Shown: in pieces, positions 44,775 through 56,029 of the stretch
Numbering within the stretch: position 1 is the first letter of the stretch
Layout: each line of letters starts with the position of its first letter
NCBI GenBank assembly: GCA_018398805.1
Contig: JAGFBZ010000693.1
Coordinates: forward strand, 1,798,001 to 1,862,000
DNA length: 64,000 nt
Direction of reading: 5' to 3'
DNA from: Hirundichthys speculiger
Lineage: Eukaryota; Chordata; Actinopteri; Beloniformes; Exocoetidae
Notes under the pieces: model-generated
The model's input: the letters and a program-made list of their open reading frames with translations, nothing else
Told to the model about the DNA's origin: nothing
Databases searched by the model: none
Position numbers and translations under genes: made by a program

Positions 44775-46285
44775 TTCATTCAGATTTTCAGAATATTGCA
44801 AATATTATAGTATGTGATTCCAGCGCTCCCATGCTACCTGAACTGCCGTGCACAAAGCCAATGCCTCTGCTGAGGCATTGAGAGGTGTAAATATCCGACA
44901 GGGAGGGGAGAGGGCGGCCGATGATCCTCTGCGCTGCTTTTACAACCCTCTGGAGCCTTTCCCTGTCTGCAACGGTGCAGCTGCCAGACCATACTGTAAT
45001 ACAGTACGTCAGCAGGCTCTCGATGGATGAGTGGTAGAAGGTCAGCAGCAGGTTGGAGTCCAGGTTGTATCTCCTGAGGACTCTCAGGAAGTGAAGCCGC
45101 TGCTGAGCCTTCTTGGTGATGGCGGTGACATTCTCAGACCAGGAGGTGCTGTCTGAGATGAGGACGCCAAGAAACCGGAAGGTGTGGACCCTTTCCACTC
45201 TCTCGCCGTTGATGTAGAGGGGGGCTGGGTTGACAATGATCTCCTTGGTTTTTTCGGTGTTCAGAGCAAGGTTGTTCTCTAAACACTAGGCTGTCAGCTT
45301 CAGGACCTCCTCTCTGTAGGCTGCCTCGTCCCCCTTCGAGATGAGTCCGATCACCGTAGTGTTGTCAGCAAACTCACTATGAGGTTGTTTTTGTGGGTCG
45401 GACTGCAGTCATTGGTGTACAGGCAGTACAGGAGGGGGCTCAGCACACAGCCCTGAGGAGAGCTGGTGGTCAGCATACAGGTGGAGGACAGGTGGGGGCC
45501 AACTCTCACAGTCTGGGGTCGGTTGGAAAGAATGTCTTTAATCCAGGCACGTGTGGGAGGGGGGAGGCCGATGGTGGTCACTTTAGTGATGAGGATGTCT
45601 GGGATTATTGTGTTGAAGGCAGAGCTGTAATCCACAAAGACCATCCGCTGGAGCATCTGCTGTTGCTCCAGGTGGTTCAGAGCAGAGTGCAGAGCTACAG
45701 AGATGGCCTCCTCAGTGGATCTGTTTGCCCGATAAGCAAACTGGAAGGGGTCGAAGTCTTGGGGGAGGTGGTTCTTTATGTGGTGAAGAACTAGTCTCTC
45801 GAAGCACTTGGTGATTACCGGGGTGAGGGCCACTGGACGGTAATCATTCAGGCTGGTGATGGGAGACTTCTTCGACACCGGGATTATGGTGGCTGATTTC
45901 AGGCAGGACGGGTCAACTGCCTGGGCCAGGGAGGTGTTTAAGAGCCTGGTGAAGGTGGGGGTGAGCTGGTGGGCGCACGCTTTGAGCACCTTGCCTGGAA
46001 CTCCGTCTGGGCCGGCAGCTTTCTTGGTGTTCACTGTCAGGAGCACCCGTCTGACATCATGCTCCTGCACAGTGAGTGGAGTGATGGAGGATCCCGGTGG
46101 GGGTGGGGCTGGAACAGCTGGGTGCTGCTGTGGTGTCTGAAAGCAGGCAAAGAAACCATTCAGCTCCTCTGCCAGCGGCGCACTTAGTTCTGGGGTTGAC
46201 ACATCACTGCCTCTGAAGTTCGTGATGTGTTGTATGCCCCGCCACACCTCCCGGGAGTTGTTGCTGGACAGGTGCAACATCTACT
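44775..46285 (-). mobile_element. CR1/L2-type LINE RT fragment, 5'- and 3'-truncated
   Basis: On minus the copy begins near the linker (SREVWRGIQHITNFRG) and runs through the whole RT. It stops shortly after the C-terminal RLQRVVKAAQRIIGRPLPSL segment. No 3' UTR or tail was found at 44775. Confidence 0.85.
44790..46280 (-). pseudogene. LINE reverse transcriptase, nearly complete but mutated
   Basis: Frame 46280-45351 holds KKAAGPDGVPGKVLKACAHQ, PVSKKSPITSLNDYRPVALT, FQFAYRANRSTEEAISVALH, FVDYSSAFNTIIPDIL and SSPQGCVLSPLLYCLYTNDC, all RT boxes in order. The catalytic YADD box at about 45364-45375 reads FADN in a shifted frame, so both the frame and the second aspartate are lost. Frame 45198-44788 gives ERVHTFRFLGVLISDSTSWS, ITKKAQQRLHFLRVLRRYNL and YCITVWSGSCTVADRERLQR. 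A stop (CLE preceded by TAG) lies near 45286. Confidence 0.85.
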
Positions 46286-46849
46286 CCAATAGCAGTAGAT
46301 AACTATAATTTACTAGCATAAAACCGTATTTTCTGACAAACAGCACGTCCACACACTCGCTGATGCACTGAGTGCAGTGATTTACTAGATTGATGATAAT
46401 CACATTTGTTAGAGTTGGTTAGACAAGCAGAGAAAAAAACAAAACTGTAAAGTTGATTCATGGAAGGATAATTGTCTGTGACAATGGCTCCAAGCATGGA
46501 GTGACAAAAAGTACTGCTTGTGAATGGTGCTCAAGAATTTTAATGATGAGGCTGAAATAAAATAATAATCAGTTATATTGCATAATAAAACACAAAGTCA
46601 AAATCTCAGTTACACAGTGTTCAAGTGTGATATTGTTTTTCTTTTTAATTTATTGAATGAAAAATAAATAACTATTAAAGCAGGTAATTTTCATAGCATT
46701 TCCAAAAATATAATATTTTGGTATATTAAAATAATTTAAGTAAAACCATCATCAAATTTTTTTTGTCAAAATAACAATTTCAACAATTTACAAAAACTGC
46801 TATTTATTTAAATAAATTGAATGATTATACTTTTTTTCCCCCTTTTTTG
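46286..46849. other. AT-rich spacer
   Basis: No recognised feature. Confidence 0.45.
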
Positions 46850-47580
46850 TTGATACCTTCAGGGGTGGCCACACTAATTCATCTGCCTCCATCTAACTCT
46901 ATCCTCTGCATCTTCTTTTCTCACACCAACTAACTTCATGTCCTCCTTCAATACATCCATAAATCTCCTCTTTAGTTCAACCTCATCATCCTGCTACTGA
47001 TGTATTCACCGCCCCTCTTCACTACATTCTACAAATCATCTCAGTCTGTCCTCTCTGACTTTCTCTCTAAACATCTAGCAAGCACTCTTTCTTCTCTGGG
47101 AATACTCTCCATTACTTCATCTATCTCACTCTAGAATTTCTCCTTTTCTTCTTACATCCATCCCACCTGTTGGGCATGACTACCAACAACATTCCACATC
47201 ACACCATCAGTTCTTAGCTTCAGACTCATCATTTTATCTGACACGTTTTTCACCTCCAGAATATTCCTAACAAGCTCCTCCTTCAAAAAAAACCTCCTAC
47301 TCAATTTCTCTTTCCATCCACACCATGATAAAACCACTAGGACTCTGCTTCTAACCTTCTAGCCTCGCTACTTTTCTGCCTGGTCTCCTGAACACACAGA
47401 ATATCCACCTTCTTCCTCTGCATAATGTCAACCAACTCTCTAGCTCTTGCTGTCATGATCCCAACAATCCAATCTTTTTTTCTCTGCTGACTGAGACACC
47501 AGTCACACTTTATCCTCTCCTTCTTCGATAAACAGTAGCCCAATTTCCATCAGCACCCTGTAGGTCAACACCCCTAATGG
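46850..47580 (-). mobile_element. RTE-type LINE with internal deletion
   Basis: On minus, the endonuclease start (47543-47340) and its continuation (47337-47152) are followed directly by the C-terminal end and a GTGGCCACCCCTGAAGG 3' motif (46850-46880). The RT domain is therefore deleted. It shares its end with the RTE fragment at 21560-21810. Confidence 0.75.
47152..47543 (-). pseudogene. RTE endonuclease fragment
   Basis: IVGIMTARARELVDIMQRKK and VDILCVQETRQKSSEARRLE are the N-terminal endonuclease motifs (the ET catalytic pair is present). The next frame gives FLKEELVRNILEVKNVSDKM and MSLKLRTDGVMWNVVGSHAQ. A frame break occurs at 47337. The GDFN and later motifs are missing. Confidence 0.75.
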
Positions 47581-49740
47581 CGGTCATTGTTAACCTGGGC
47601 CTCAACCAATCTAGTATGGGGTTCATGAATCTTGTGAGTCACATAGTTAGTTTGGCATAGGTTTAACATCAGATACCCTTCCTGACACAACCCTCTGCAT
47701 ATATCTGGGCTTGGGACCAGCTCAAATAGACACTTGTGACTCTGTATATTAAAATAACAATGTAGCCACTTAAGAATCAAAAAACTCTCAATTAAGCTGA
47801 AAAGTGTTCAGCAGTACATTTTACCTGGATACCAACAACACAGTCATAGATACTCTTCAATCAATTTTCTGTTTGGACATAGCACTCCTGTGTAACCTCC
47901 AGACTCCACTGGGATTTTCTTATTGTGTTCTTCTGTGAACACAAAGTAGGTCTTGTTAGATATTGATAAGGTCCATGGGGGTTCCCAAGGTCAGTAATCT
48001 ACCAATATATTGCAATATGCCACAGACACACTAATAAGCCATACAGTTTAAGGACATTTGTGTGTGTGATTGAGCAAGGATTTATAGTCTTTGCTCAACA
48101 CTATGTGAATAATCATTTTCATTACAGTGCATATACGTAATTGTAAATGACTCCAGTTCAAAAACTCTTGACTATACAACTAAACAAAGCTACACATTGT
48201 GTTTACTGACGAAAAATTCTCGAACATGTCACTAAATATTTTTCTTTAAGGTAAAAAAAATTAAAGACAGAAAAAAGAAGAAGAAAGAAAATAAGCATTT
48301 CTGCGTGATTATTATCAGACTAAATGGAGAAGCAAACAACATGAATAAAGAAGAAAAGTATATTTTAACATGAAAAAAGAATCAGCCATGCCATCATCAC
48401 AGAAATGCAGATAGTGGAAGCAAAAACAAGACAACACAACTTTGATACCAAGGTCATGTTCACAGCACTTTTTAAATCCCTGGTCATTCCACAGCAGGTT
48501 GTAGGGCATATGTGATAATTCATCTGTTCAGTAAATTATAGACTTCTTGTTTTCACTGTACAGAAGTCTGTGGGTTGCCAAGTATTTCTGAGAAGCTTTT
48601 TTAAGAAGCAAAACCATGTTTGTTCCTCCAGCCAGCACAGTCTAACCTTAAACATTGCTTGTTATTCAGTACTTTCTATGTTTGACCGCTGTTTGGTTTT
48701 CCTTTGAGCTTTTGTCTGTCAAGTTGATTGGTGATGAGAAAGGTTCCAAATCCCGAAAGACAAGACACGTACACACACACAAACAAGTGTTCACACACAC
48801 AAAGGCTTTGACATTTGAATTGTTTAGTCTAAAAGGAAAATCCAGGGTCAACAAATTTCAAAAAAAGTATTAAACAAGTACAGGTGTGAAACAAATCTTT
48901 CCCGCTGCCTTAGCTGCTAGGTTAAAATTAACAGTGGAATTTATTGATTTCAATTACAGAGAGAGGAATTGTGTTTCCTTTAAGGCATTATTTTTCCTTC
49001 TTTATTAATAAGTTAATGTTTAATTAATATTAAAATGGTTTAACAATGCTCCACAGTTAAAATAATACAATATTTGCTGACAATGCTTTTTTACAATTAA
49101 GAAGTAGTGTCACAAAACTCTGCTTCCAGTTCCAGACCACTACTTCCGGTTTCCGGGTAGGCTAGCGAACAGAAAACCATGTGCAGTACATTGGAATGTG
49201 AATGCAGAATAATCTGTTGCCTTCCATGTTGAAGCATTAGACAGGGAATGCTGTAAGTTTATTCATGTTGTAGTGAAAGGGCATAAGTTTTGTGCAATAA
49301 GGCGTATAACGTGCTCTTTCAGTCAAAAAAAAGGGTTATTAGCAACTGTCTTGAAGGACAGCTGCTAATAACCAGAAGGGTATTAACAAGGTTAATAAAA
49401 CGAAACGGGGCACCACCTGATAAATTAGGAAAAAGGAATAAACGGCACAATCAGTCTCAAAATGGCTGTTGTTCTATGTGTGCCAGCCTGTGACCAGGTG
49501 TATAGAGCAACAGAGAAGGTGTGAGTCCGAGCACAGACCTCTTCAACCAGCAAATGTTTTAAAACTGATGAAAAATAACCACAAACGACTTTTCTCATTA
49601 GAATATATCAGGATTTATTAACACAAGTATTGAAATCAACAAACACTTGAATCAAGACCGTGAGATATACTACTAAGGGGTAACTAAACTAACATAATCA
49701 AACATTAAAAGGGGAAAAAAGTGTCCATATGTGTGCATGT
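47581..49740. other. Spacer, nothing recognised
   Basis: AT-rich with chance frames. A 17-bp stem-loop lies at 49334-49373, and a TTTATTAACACA block at about 49615 may be the reversed polyadenylation part of an LTR. Neither is a gene. Confidence 0.4.
49334..49373. other. 17-bp stem-loop
   Basis: 49334-49350 pairs with 49357-49373 at 16 of 17 positions around a 6-base loop. Confidence 0.9.
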
Positions 49741-49750
49741 AAACATGTAG

Positions 49751-49788
49751 CTATAAGTGTGTGTGTATGTGTGTGTGTGTGTGTGTGC
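49751..49788. repeat. (TG)n microsatellite
   Basis: TG run with one TATG interruption. Confidence 0.9.
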
Positions 49789-49799
49789 TAATGTGAGAG

Positions 49800-50340
49800 G
49801 GATGTCCAAGATGACCGCCGGCTCGCGCGATAGGGCGCCACGGTATGGCGAACGGGGCCACGCCGTACTATGGAGTCACGTGGTGGTCCCGCCCTAAACA
49901 AGATGGCCGCCGACTCGCGCGATAAGGCGTCACAACATGGCCGATGAAGTCACGTGGTGATGTCCTCACAGAGGTGCTTAGTACGAAAGAAAATAAGAGT
50001 AGAGTAAAGACAGGGTAAAATCAACAAAGCGAAGGTGATTCCTAACCACCAATGTCGTGATCGCTCTGAGGATTTTCACACAGGTTGGAGAGTGTGGAGC
50101 AGAGTCCCGCACTCTCCTCCTGACTGTTTATCTGAAATCACGGCGCAATCAGCTAGTGGTGAGGAAACACTGCAATCACGTGGGTAAATACGCACCGGCG
50201 AATTACCGGTGGGCTCAATCATAAACAGTGTCACAGTAAGCACAAAATTATTAACTAAACTAAGTAACTCTGCTAAGTAACTCTGGCCAGACACAAAAGC
50301 CTCTTACTTGGATCGCTCCGGAAGATCGGTGGCGTTGTAG
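49800..50340. promoter_or_regulatory. CpG/E-box-rich promoter-like segment
   Basis: Two direct repeats (49808-49886 and 49900-49959) share AAGATGxCCGCCGxCTCGCGCGATA and GTCACGTGGTG. The words resemble YY1 (AAGATGGC) and E-box (CACGTG) sites; a third CACGTG is near 50177. CpG density is far above the neighbours. It could be an LTR or a host promoter fragment. No transcript is visible next to it. Confidence 0.4.
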
Positions 50341-50394
50341 AGTCCGGGGAGGGTGATTAGGCTTGGAGTATGGCTAAGCCGCTGTTGGGTAATG

Positions 50395-50585
50395 CTCCGC
50401 GGATAGTCGCCTACTCTGGTGCAGTTATTGTGTTCAGGTTATTTAAACAAAATAAATGGACTTATGCATTTACAGTCGGAGCAATGCAGTGTGGTTTTGG
50501 ATTATATTTTACTCTGGGGTGTCGTGAGATTTTATTCACTTTTGAAAGGTGTTGTGACTGAAAAAAGGTTGAGAAAGGCTGGTCT
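50395..50585. mobile_element. hAT end fragment
   Basis: The right end AAAAAAGGTTGAGAAAGGCTGG is a known kind of fish hAT terminal sequence (reverse: CCAGCCTTTCTCAACC). The opposite end was not found. Confidence 0.4.
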
Positions 50586-50802
50586 AGATAATGAGACACA
50601 AATCTCGGAATAATGTCTCAACTATATCCAAGGTTATATCCAAGGTGGATATAACCTTGCCATCCACAGTCTTGTACACCTCAGGTTTTACTCGTTCTCG
50701 AAGACAAGCCGAAGCTCCTGACGAGGAGCACGCAGCCACCACATCCACATCTGCCATCTTTTTTGATAATATTCAATTTCAATCCATATATATATATATA
50801 TA

Positions 50803-51150
50803 TTCAAGATTCAAGATTCAAGTCTCTTTATTGTCATTATGCAGGCATAACGAAATTTTGCACGACACCCGGCAGGCACACACATAAATACACACATAAA
50901 TAAATCACACAGATAAATAGATGAAAAATATATACTTGTAGGTGATATTTACAGATTGTCAGTGTTTATTTACAGAGAACTGGCTGTGCGGGGGTTGATG
51001 GGAGAGGTGGGTGGGAATGAGAATGGGAGATAAAGTGCAAGTGACACAGAGGTGTGAATCTGTGTGAGAGGTAGGTGATTGTGTGTGGCTGTGGGGGGGA
51101 GGGTCCATGTTTAAAGCTCTGTAGGGGGGTGGGGTACAGTGGTTCACTAC

Positions 51151-51158
<8 letters not shown>
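50803..51158 (-). mobile_element. LINE 3' UTR with (ATCTTGA)n tail
   Basis: Read on minus, a 3' UTR (pyrimidine-rich, then TTTCGTTATGCCTGCATAAT) ends in ACAATAAAGAGACTTGAATC and ATCTTGA repeats (50803-50822). It has no coding part and is strongly 5'-truncated at the (TA)n run. Confidence 0.65.
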
Positions 51159-51249
<91 letters not shown>

Positions 51250-51250
51250 T
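51155..51250. repeat. (TA)n microsatellite
   Basis: Long TA run with a single TATG interruption. Confidence 0.95.
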
Positions 51251-51255
51251 ACACA

Positions 51256-51566
51256 CACTACTCAAAAAAATAAAGGAACACTGTAATCAGAGTATAGCAT
51301 CAAGTCAATTAAACTTCTGGGATATTGATTTGGTCAGGTAAGTAGCAGAGGGGGTTGTTAATCAGTTTCAGCTGCTTTGGTGTTAATGAAATTAACAACA
51401 GGTGCACTAGAGGGGGGAAAAACAACAAGACGATCATCAAAACAGGAATGTTTTACAGGTGGAGGCCACTGACATTTATTTTCCCCTCCTCATCTTTTCT
51501 GACTCTTTTTCACCAGTTTTGCATTTGGCTAGGGTCACTGTCACTACTGTTAGCATGAGGCGATAT
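51256..51566 (+). mobile_element. Tc1/mariner-like element, left end
   Basis: Starts ACACTACTCAAAAAAATAAA and has the known block TAGCATGAGGCGATATCTGG at 51549-51568, which precedes the transposase body in a common fish Tc1-like family. The rest is missing where the next element begins. Confidence 0.6.
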
Positions 51567-52599
51567 CTGGTCTATATGGAATCCGCGATCACGGAATCGC
51601 GAACGGAATCGCAGAATTGGAGATTAAAAACGGAATTCACTTTGAATGCGCAATATAACAGAACTAACGCAATTTGCGTAAAAGTTAGTTTTTTTTTTCT
51701 CCTGGACTAAAAGGAACTTTTCTTTCGAGAAAATGTTCCAACAGTGGTCACAAAAAGCTGGGACACTGCGCGCTTCTCCATCCCCTCCTGCCCCCGCTTC
51801 CCTCATTAATTAAAAAAAAAAAAAAAAAAAACATGTCGAAGCGGCCATCTGAGAAACCGGCGAAGAAGCGAAGGAACTACCGGCTGACTCCCAGGTACAG
51901 GACAGAGCAGTTTATCCGAGATTATTATGTGTCTGGTGATTCAATGTTCTGCTAGTTTAGCCAGCACATGACTGAATGGACATGAAAAGATATGTGCGAG
52001 GATCACTGGACGAGTGAAAAGCACAAACAAAAAAAGGCGAGAATCACTGACTGAGCTAAACACAAAGAGGCTGTAACAGCTGGAACACCTAAAGAAAAAA
52101 AAAGACACTGATACACACAACCAATGTTCAGTGTTTTCGATTTCATAGCATCTACATCAGCTATAGTAAATATATTTTTTCTCTGTTACCAGATACGCAG
52201 TTTGTCATGACGTACCTGACATTTTTCAGGTACACAAACTATGTGTCACAGAAGAAATTAAACAAGCTAAAATGATTAGTTTACTGCTGTTGAAATTTAA
52301 TTTTTGCACTTTAAATGGATTTCACCTATTTGAGTTATTTTTTCTTGAATTTTTTTCTTTGTCAAAAAAACTAATGTTTTATTGGACACAATATGTTTAA
52401 ATGTATGAAAACATTAACGTTTACAGTTAGAATTGCATAAATTGTCTATATTTCATTACTTTATATACTGCCTTTGGGTTAAATTTGCATAAAATGCTTA
52501 AAACGGAATTTTCAAAAATTAAAAACCGAAAAACACCAAAAATGAAAAAAATTAAAAACGGAATTTGAGAAAAAATAAAACAGATTTCATAGGGCCCTA
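51567..52599 (+). mobile_element. Non-autonomous hAT-like element with zinc-finger remnant
   Basis: The right end is TTTCATAGGGCCCTA; the left end TATATGGAATCCGCG is a decayed version of TAGGGCCCTATGAAATC. Between them, an ATG at 51834 starts MSKRPSEKPAKKRRNYRLTP, and later KHKEAVTAGTPK-like sequence occurs near 52060. Together these look like the N-terminal finger region of a hAT/ZMYM-type transposase. No catalytic domain is present. Confidence 0.6.
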
Positions 52600-53107
52600 C
52601 ACATATTTAGTGTAAATCTCATCTTAAAAAAATGTAAAATAAAATAAAGCTTATTGCCACTGCCAGAGCATTAAAGTAATCCTGTTTTCTATGAAAATTT
52701 AAAAAAAGTCCACAAACAAAATCCAACAAAATGATTGTGGCTCAGCACAATCATAACATTAAAACAGGCAATTTCTGAGGTAACAGCAGAAACTTTTAAT
52801 GGAAACTTGGCAGTTCTTACAAATAAACTTGTTTCTGTCAAATCTTCCGTCTGGGAGAACTTTAAAATGAAAATGTCCATGTTAAAGTTCAGTAACTTTA
52901 CCAATTTGTGTATCATTCATTCTTTCCATTTTCAATTGTCAATCAAAAATTAAAAAAAATTAAAAAGTATTAATATTAATATTAATATTAAATATTTTAT
53001 TAAATTTTTGTTTTTAAATCTAACACACAAAAAAGAAAAAAAGCCTTTTTTATATTTCAATTTTAGACTTGGATCAAAAATACCAAATGAAAAAACAGGC
53101 CACAGGA
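52600..53107. other. AT-rich spacer
   Basis: Includes an (ATT)n/(AATATT)n stretch at about 52965-52995; otherwise nothing recognised. Confidence 0.4.
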
Positions 53108-53478
53108 TTGAATTTGTTTTATAATCGAGGACTGGACTTTCTGTTGTCATTACACATCTGTGCCACTAGATGCTGCCGCGCTGAAGTAACCAGTTAGAGA
53201 ACAGCACAACAGTGAACACATGGAGCAGATCTGATGTAACATGGAGGAATGACGTAAAAGTTTTGTTGCAGTCCAGAAGTTTTGTTTTCAAACAGAATTG
53301 TCAATATTGCTACCTGAGTTGCTACCCGAACTGTAAAGTACACCAATTCCTGTGTCTGTTTTAGCTTTTCTGCATGTTTCTCTGCTAATTGTCTTCCGGT
53401 TCAGCAGCAGCCAGTAACAGACTTTTCAAAACAAGAGCAACATGCGTTAACGCGCGATAGAATAAATGTCGGCGTTAA
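53108..53478 (-). mobile_element. hAT-like repeat, inverted copy of 44120-44552
   Basis: Matches the reverse complement of 44120-44552 through the GTTAAC-rich end, the GTAGCAACTCAGGTAGCAATATT block and the CATCTAGTGGCACAGATG block. The terminus is replaced by (TAA)n at 53478-53500, followed by (TA)n and poly-T. Confidence 0.75.
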
Positions 53479-53516
53479 TAATAATAATAATAATAATAAA
53501 TTAATATATATATATA

Positions 53517-53599
<83 letters not shown>
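53478..53599. repeat. (TAA)n, (TA)n and poly-T run
   Basis: Three simple repeats in direct succession. Confidence 0.95.
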
Positions 53600-53603
<4 letters not shown>

Positions 53604-53609
53604 CGTTTT

Positions 53610-53638
53610 CAGCAGCAGAAGTGATTCTTCTGCTGCTG
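53610..53638. other. 12-bp perfect hairpin
   Basis: CAGCAGCAGAAG pairs with CTTCTGCTGCTG around a 5-base loop. Confidence 0.9.
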
Positions 53639-53639
53639 G

Positions 53640-54602
53640 AGGAGCATTTGAAGAGGCCAAAGGCATTTGTTGGAGCCAATTTTGTATTTTTCTGGTGGTA
53701 GAGCATATTGACTATTTTCCGTGAGTGCCTTTTTTTGGACATTTTAGTGAGTCATAGACCTCCTCCTTGGACTACTTGGCTATTTTGGATTTTAATTTTT
53801 TTTTAAACCAAGAGTAGCCATTACAGCATTATTTTTCCTTCTTTATTCAATAGTTCATGTTTAATCAGTATCAAAATAGATAGATATAGATTCATAATAG
53901 TGTTAAAATTGCCTATGCTTTAAAAAATTGTTTTGACATGTCTGGAATTAATAAATAAAATGAAATGAAATGAAAATGGTTTAACTTTGTTCCTTAACTG
54001 TATAAAAGCATTGTTCGGCTTATCATTGACCCTGGTTTAGCTTAGTGTTTCAACAGAGTTGCTACTCACTGTTTGAAAACACTATAGAAATGTTTACTGA
54101 CATGTGCATACATTGCCTATTTCTATGTATTGAGCTCATCTCCACTTCCATCCTCGTTTCTCCTTACAAGGAGTCTTTCTGAGTTGCTCAGTGTCTTTCT
54201 ATGACTTCATTATTCTAAAACATACCAGCTAAGTATAAACATGCCTCTATGCCAAATACGCATGGTGATATCAAATCAATGTGGGGAATTTCCAACTCAG
54301 TGGTTCAGTTACAGAAATTCACTCTGGCATTGTTTATAGAATTTCAACCCAGCGTTTTTGTCTTCCTTTAGAAAACAATTTACTAAATTCATCCTAAATT
54401 ACAGTCAGCATCTTTTATCTTCAGAGGAACCTTCCTGTAGCAAGCTCACTGCTTCAGGCTTTTTGCCTTTGCTCTTCCCCGGGGAGTGATATTTTACCAA
54501 TTTTTCTTGGATTCTGGGAAATGGTTCAGTTCTCCCTGGGTTCAAAGTGATAATAAACCTGACATAAACATCAGTTTGTGTTGCATCAATATTAGCATTT
54601 AA
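53640..54602. other. Spacer, nothing recognised
   Basis: AT-rich, no coding evidence. Confidence 0.4.
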
Positions 54603-55190
54603 CCCTTATGTGGTGTTCAGGTCTGTGGGACCGGTTTTCATTTTTTATTAAAAGAAAAATTAATTAATTGTATCAAAGTCAGACTCACTGGCTTTGGCTC
54701 ATTTTCTGTGAAGAACATATATCAGAATACATTTTTAATGACTACACACCATACACCCCTCTACACATTTCTATTACATATAAGATGTCTGGGTCCACTG
54801 GATCCGGGGCTAATAGAAGTGTGGAAATTGATGTTTTGTGTATCTACACTGTCCTCCTCCTGTCTGGGCCTGCTGTTAGTGTGTGTGTGTGTGTGTGAGT
54901 GAGAGAGAGAGAAATTGGCAGAGAAAGTGAAAGAGTGACTGTAAATATGAGTTTTGTGTTTCTGCAAGTGGGTGCGACGCCTGCCCCTGCTGTACAACAC
55001 TGGGCCAAATGTTACCGTTGATGAACAAAGCCACTGTAGACAAAGCTGGGTGACCAAGGGTAAACAAATTAGGACTGATGAAAATTGCTGGTGGATGAGG
55101 GTGCAGACTTTTTTTTTGAGTTCTGAGGGTGGCGCACCACAAAATGACAGATGGGCTCAGTTTCAAACTGTCCATCTGTTCCAAGATGTT
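54603..55190 (+). mobile_element. piggyBac relic
   Basis: TTAA at 54599-54602 followed by CCCTTATGTGGTGTTCAGG is a piggyBac-type end. The frame at 54954-55202 reads RRLPLLYNTGPNVTVDEQSH; GPNVTVDEQ carries the first catalytic aspartate of piggyBac transposases. The rest of the enzyme and the second end are missing. Different family from the relic at 36348. Confidence 0.7.
54879..54897. repeat. (GT)n microsatellite
   Basis: Short GT run inside the piggyBac relic. Confidence 0.85.
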
Positions 55191-55199
55191 AAGAAAGCT

Positions 55200-55610
55200 T
55201 AAGGCTCAGTAGAAATTTTCAATTCTTTCCATTACTTTCTTAGTTTTATAAAAAAAATTAAAAAAAAACCTGTACTGGCACGTACAGTCACAAATTGCTT
55301 CATAATGACAAGGGAAGTAAAACTGATTTGCATCAAATGTTAATGAGTTCCTTTTCTTTGCTTGTTTCATGACATTTGGTCTGGCACTTCTAGTGTGATC
55401 TTGGTGACAACATGCTTGGAAAAATACCTAAGATTGTCTGCACTGGTGGAAGAATGAAACTTAAGTCTGACAGAGAGTACTCCTGATTGAATTGAGCCAA
55501 ATTCAAACTCAAAGTGTCTAATTGATGTCCTCACAGTAATTGAGTAGGAAATGGTAAAGTCTGGTACTGAAGGATGCTTTGAAAGGAAATAAATTAAAAA
55601 CTAAAAAAAG
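55200..55610. other. AT-rich spacer
   Basis: No recognised feature. Confidence 0.4.
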
Positions 55611-55626
55611 CACTTGGAGAGCCCAG

Positions 55627-56024
55627 ACCTCTGCCAAGCACAAGCACAATTCCCCCATATAGCGATTTACAGATTGCAATAAAATCCGCCTTCTGGATCA
55701 GATCTAGATCAGCCTTTAAAATTTGATAGAGGTTCCCATTGTCAATCCCTGAGTCAAATTTCATGAGTTTTGGGTAATAACTAACAGAGATATTGAGCAA
55801 ACAAAATTTTTGGCCCCATTTACCGCAATGTTATCGGAAATTTGAAAGTGATCCAGAATTCAGGATTTCCTTTGGATCACACCCAAAATGAAATCAGTTC
55901 TTCCTTTTCACATTTCCAACAACTTTCATCAAAATCCATCCATAACTTTTTGAGTTATCTTGAACACAGACAGACAGACAGACAGACAGACAGCTGGCAA
56001 AAACATTACCTCCTTGGCGGAGGT
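55627..56024. repeat. Short element with inverted ACCTCYGCCAAG ends
   Basis: ACCTCTGCCAAG at 55627-55638 and CTTGGCGGAGGT at 56013-56024 form inverted ends with one mismatch. An (ACAG)n run (55968-55993) lies just inside the right end, after the CATAACTTTTTGAGTTATCTTG block. This is a common dispersed fish repeat. Class uncertain. Confidence 0.7.
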
Positions 56025-56029
56025 AATAA

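Noticed and set aside
50959..51265. Frames with long Ile-Tyr repeats
   Set aside because: They are translations of the (TA)n microsatellite; the same occurs at 43830-44156 and 59629-60061.
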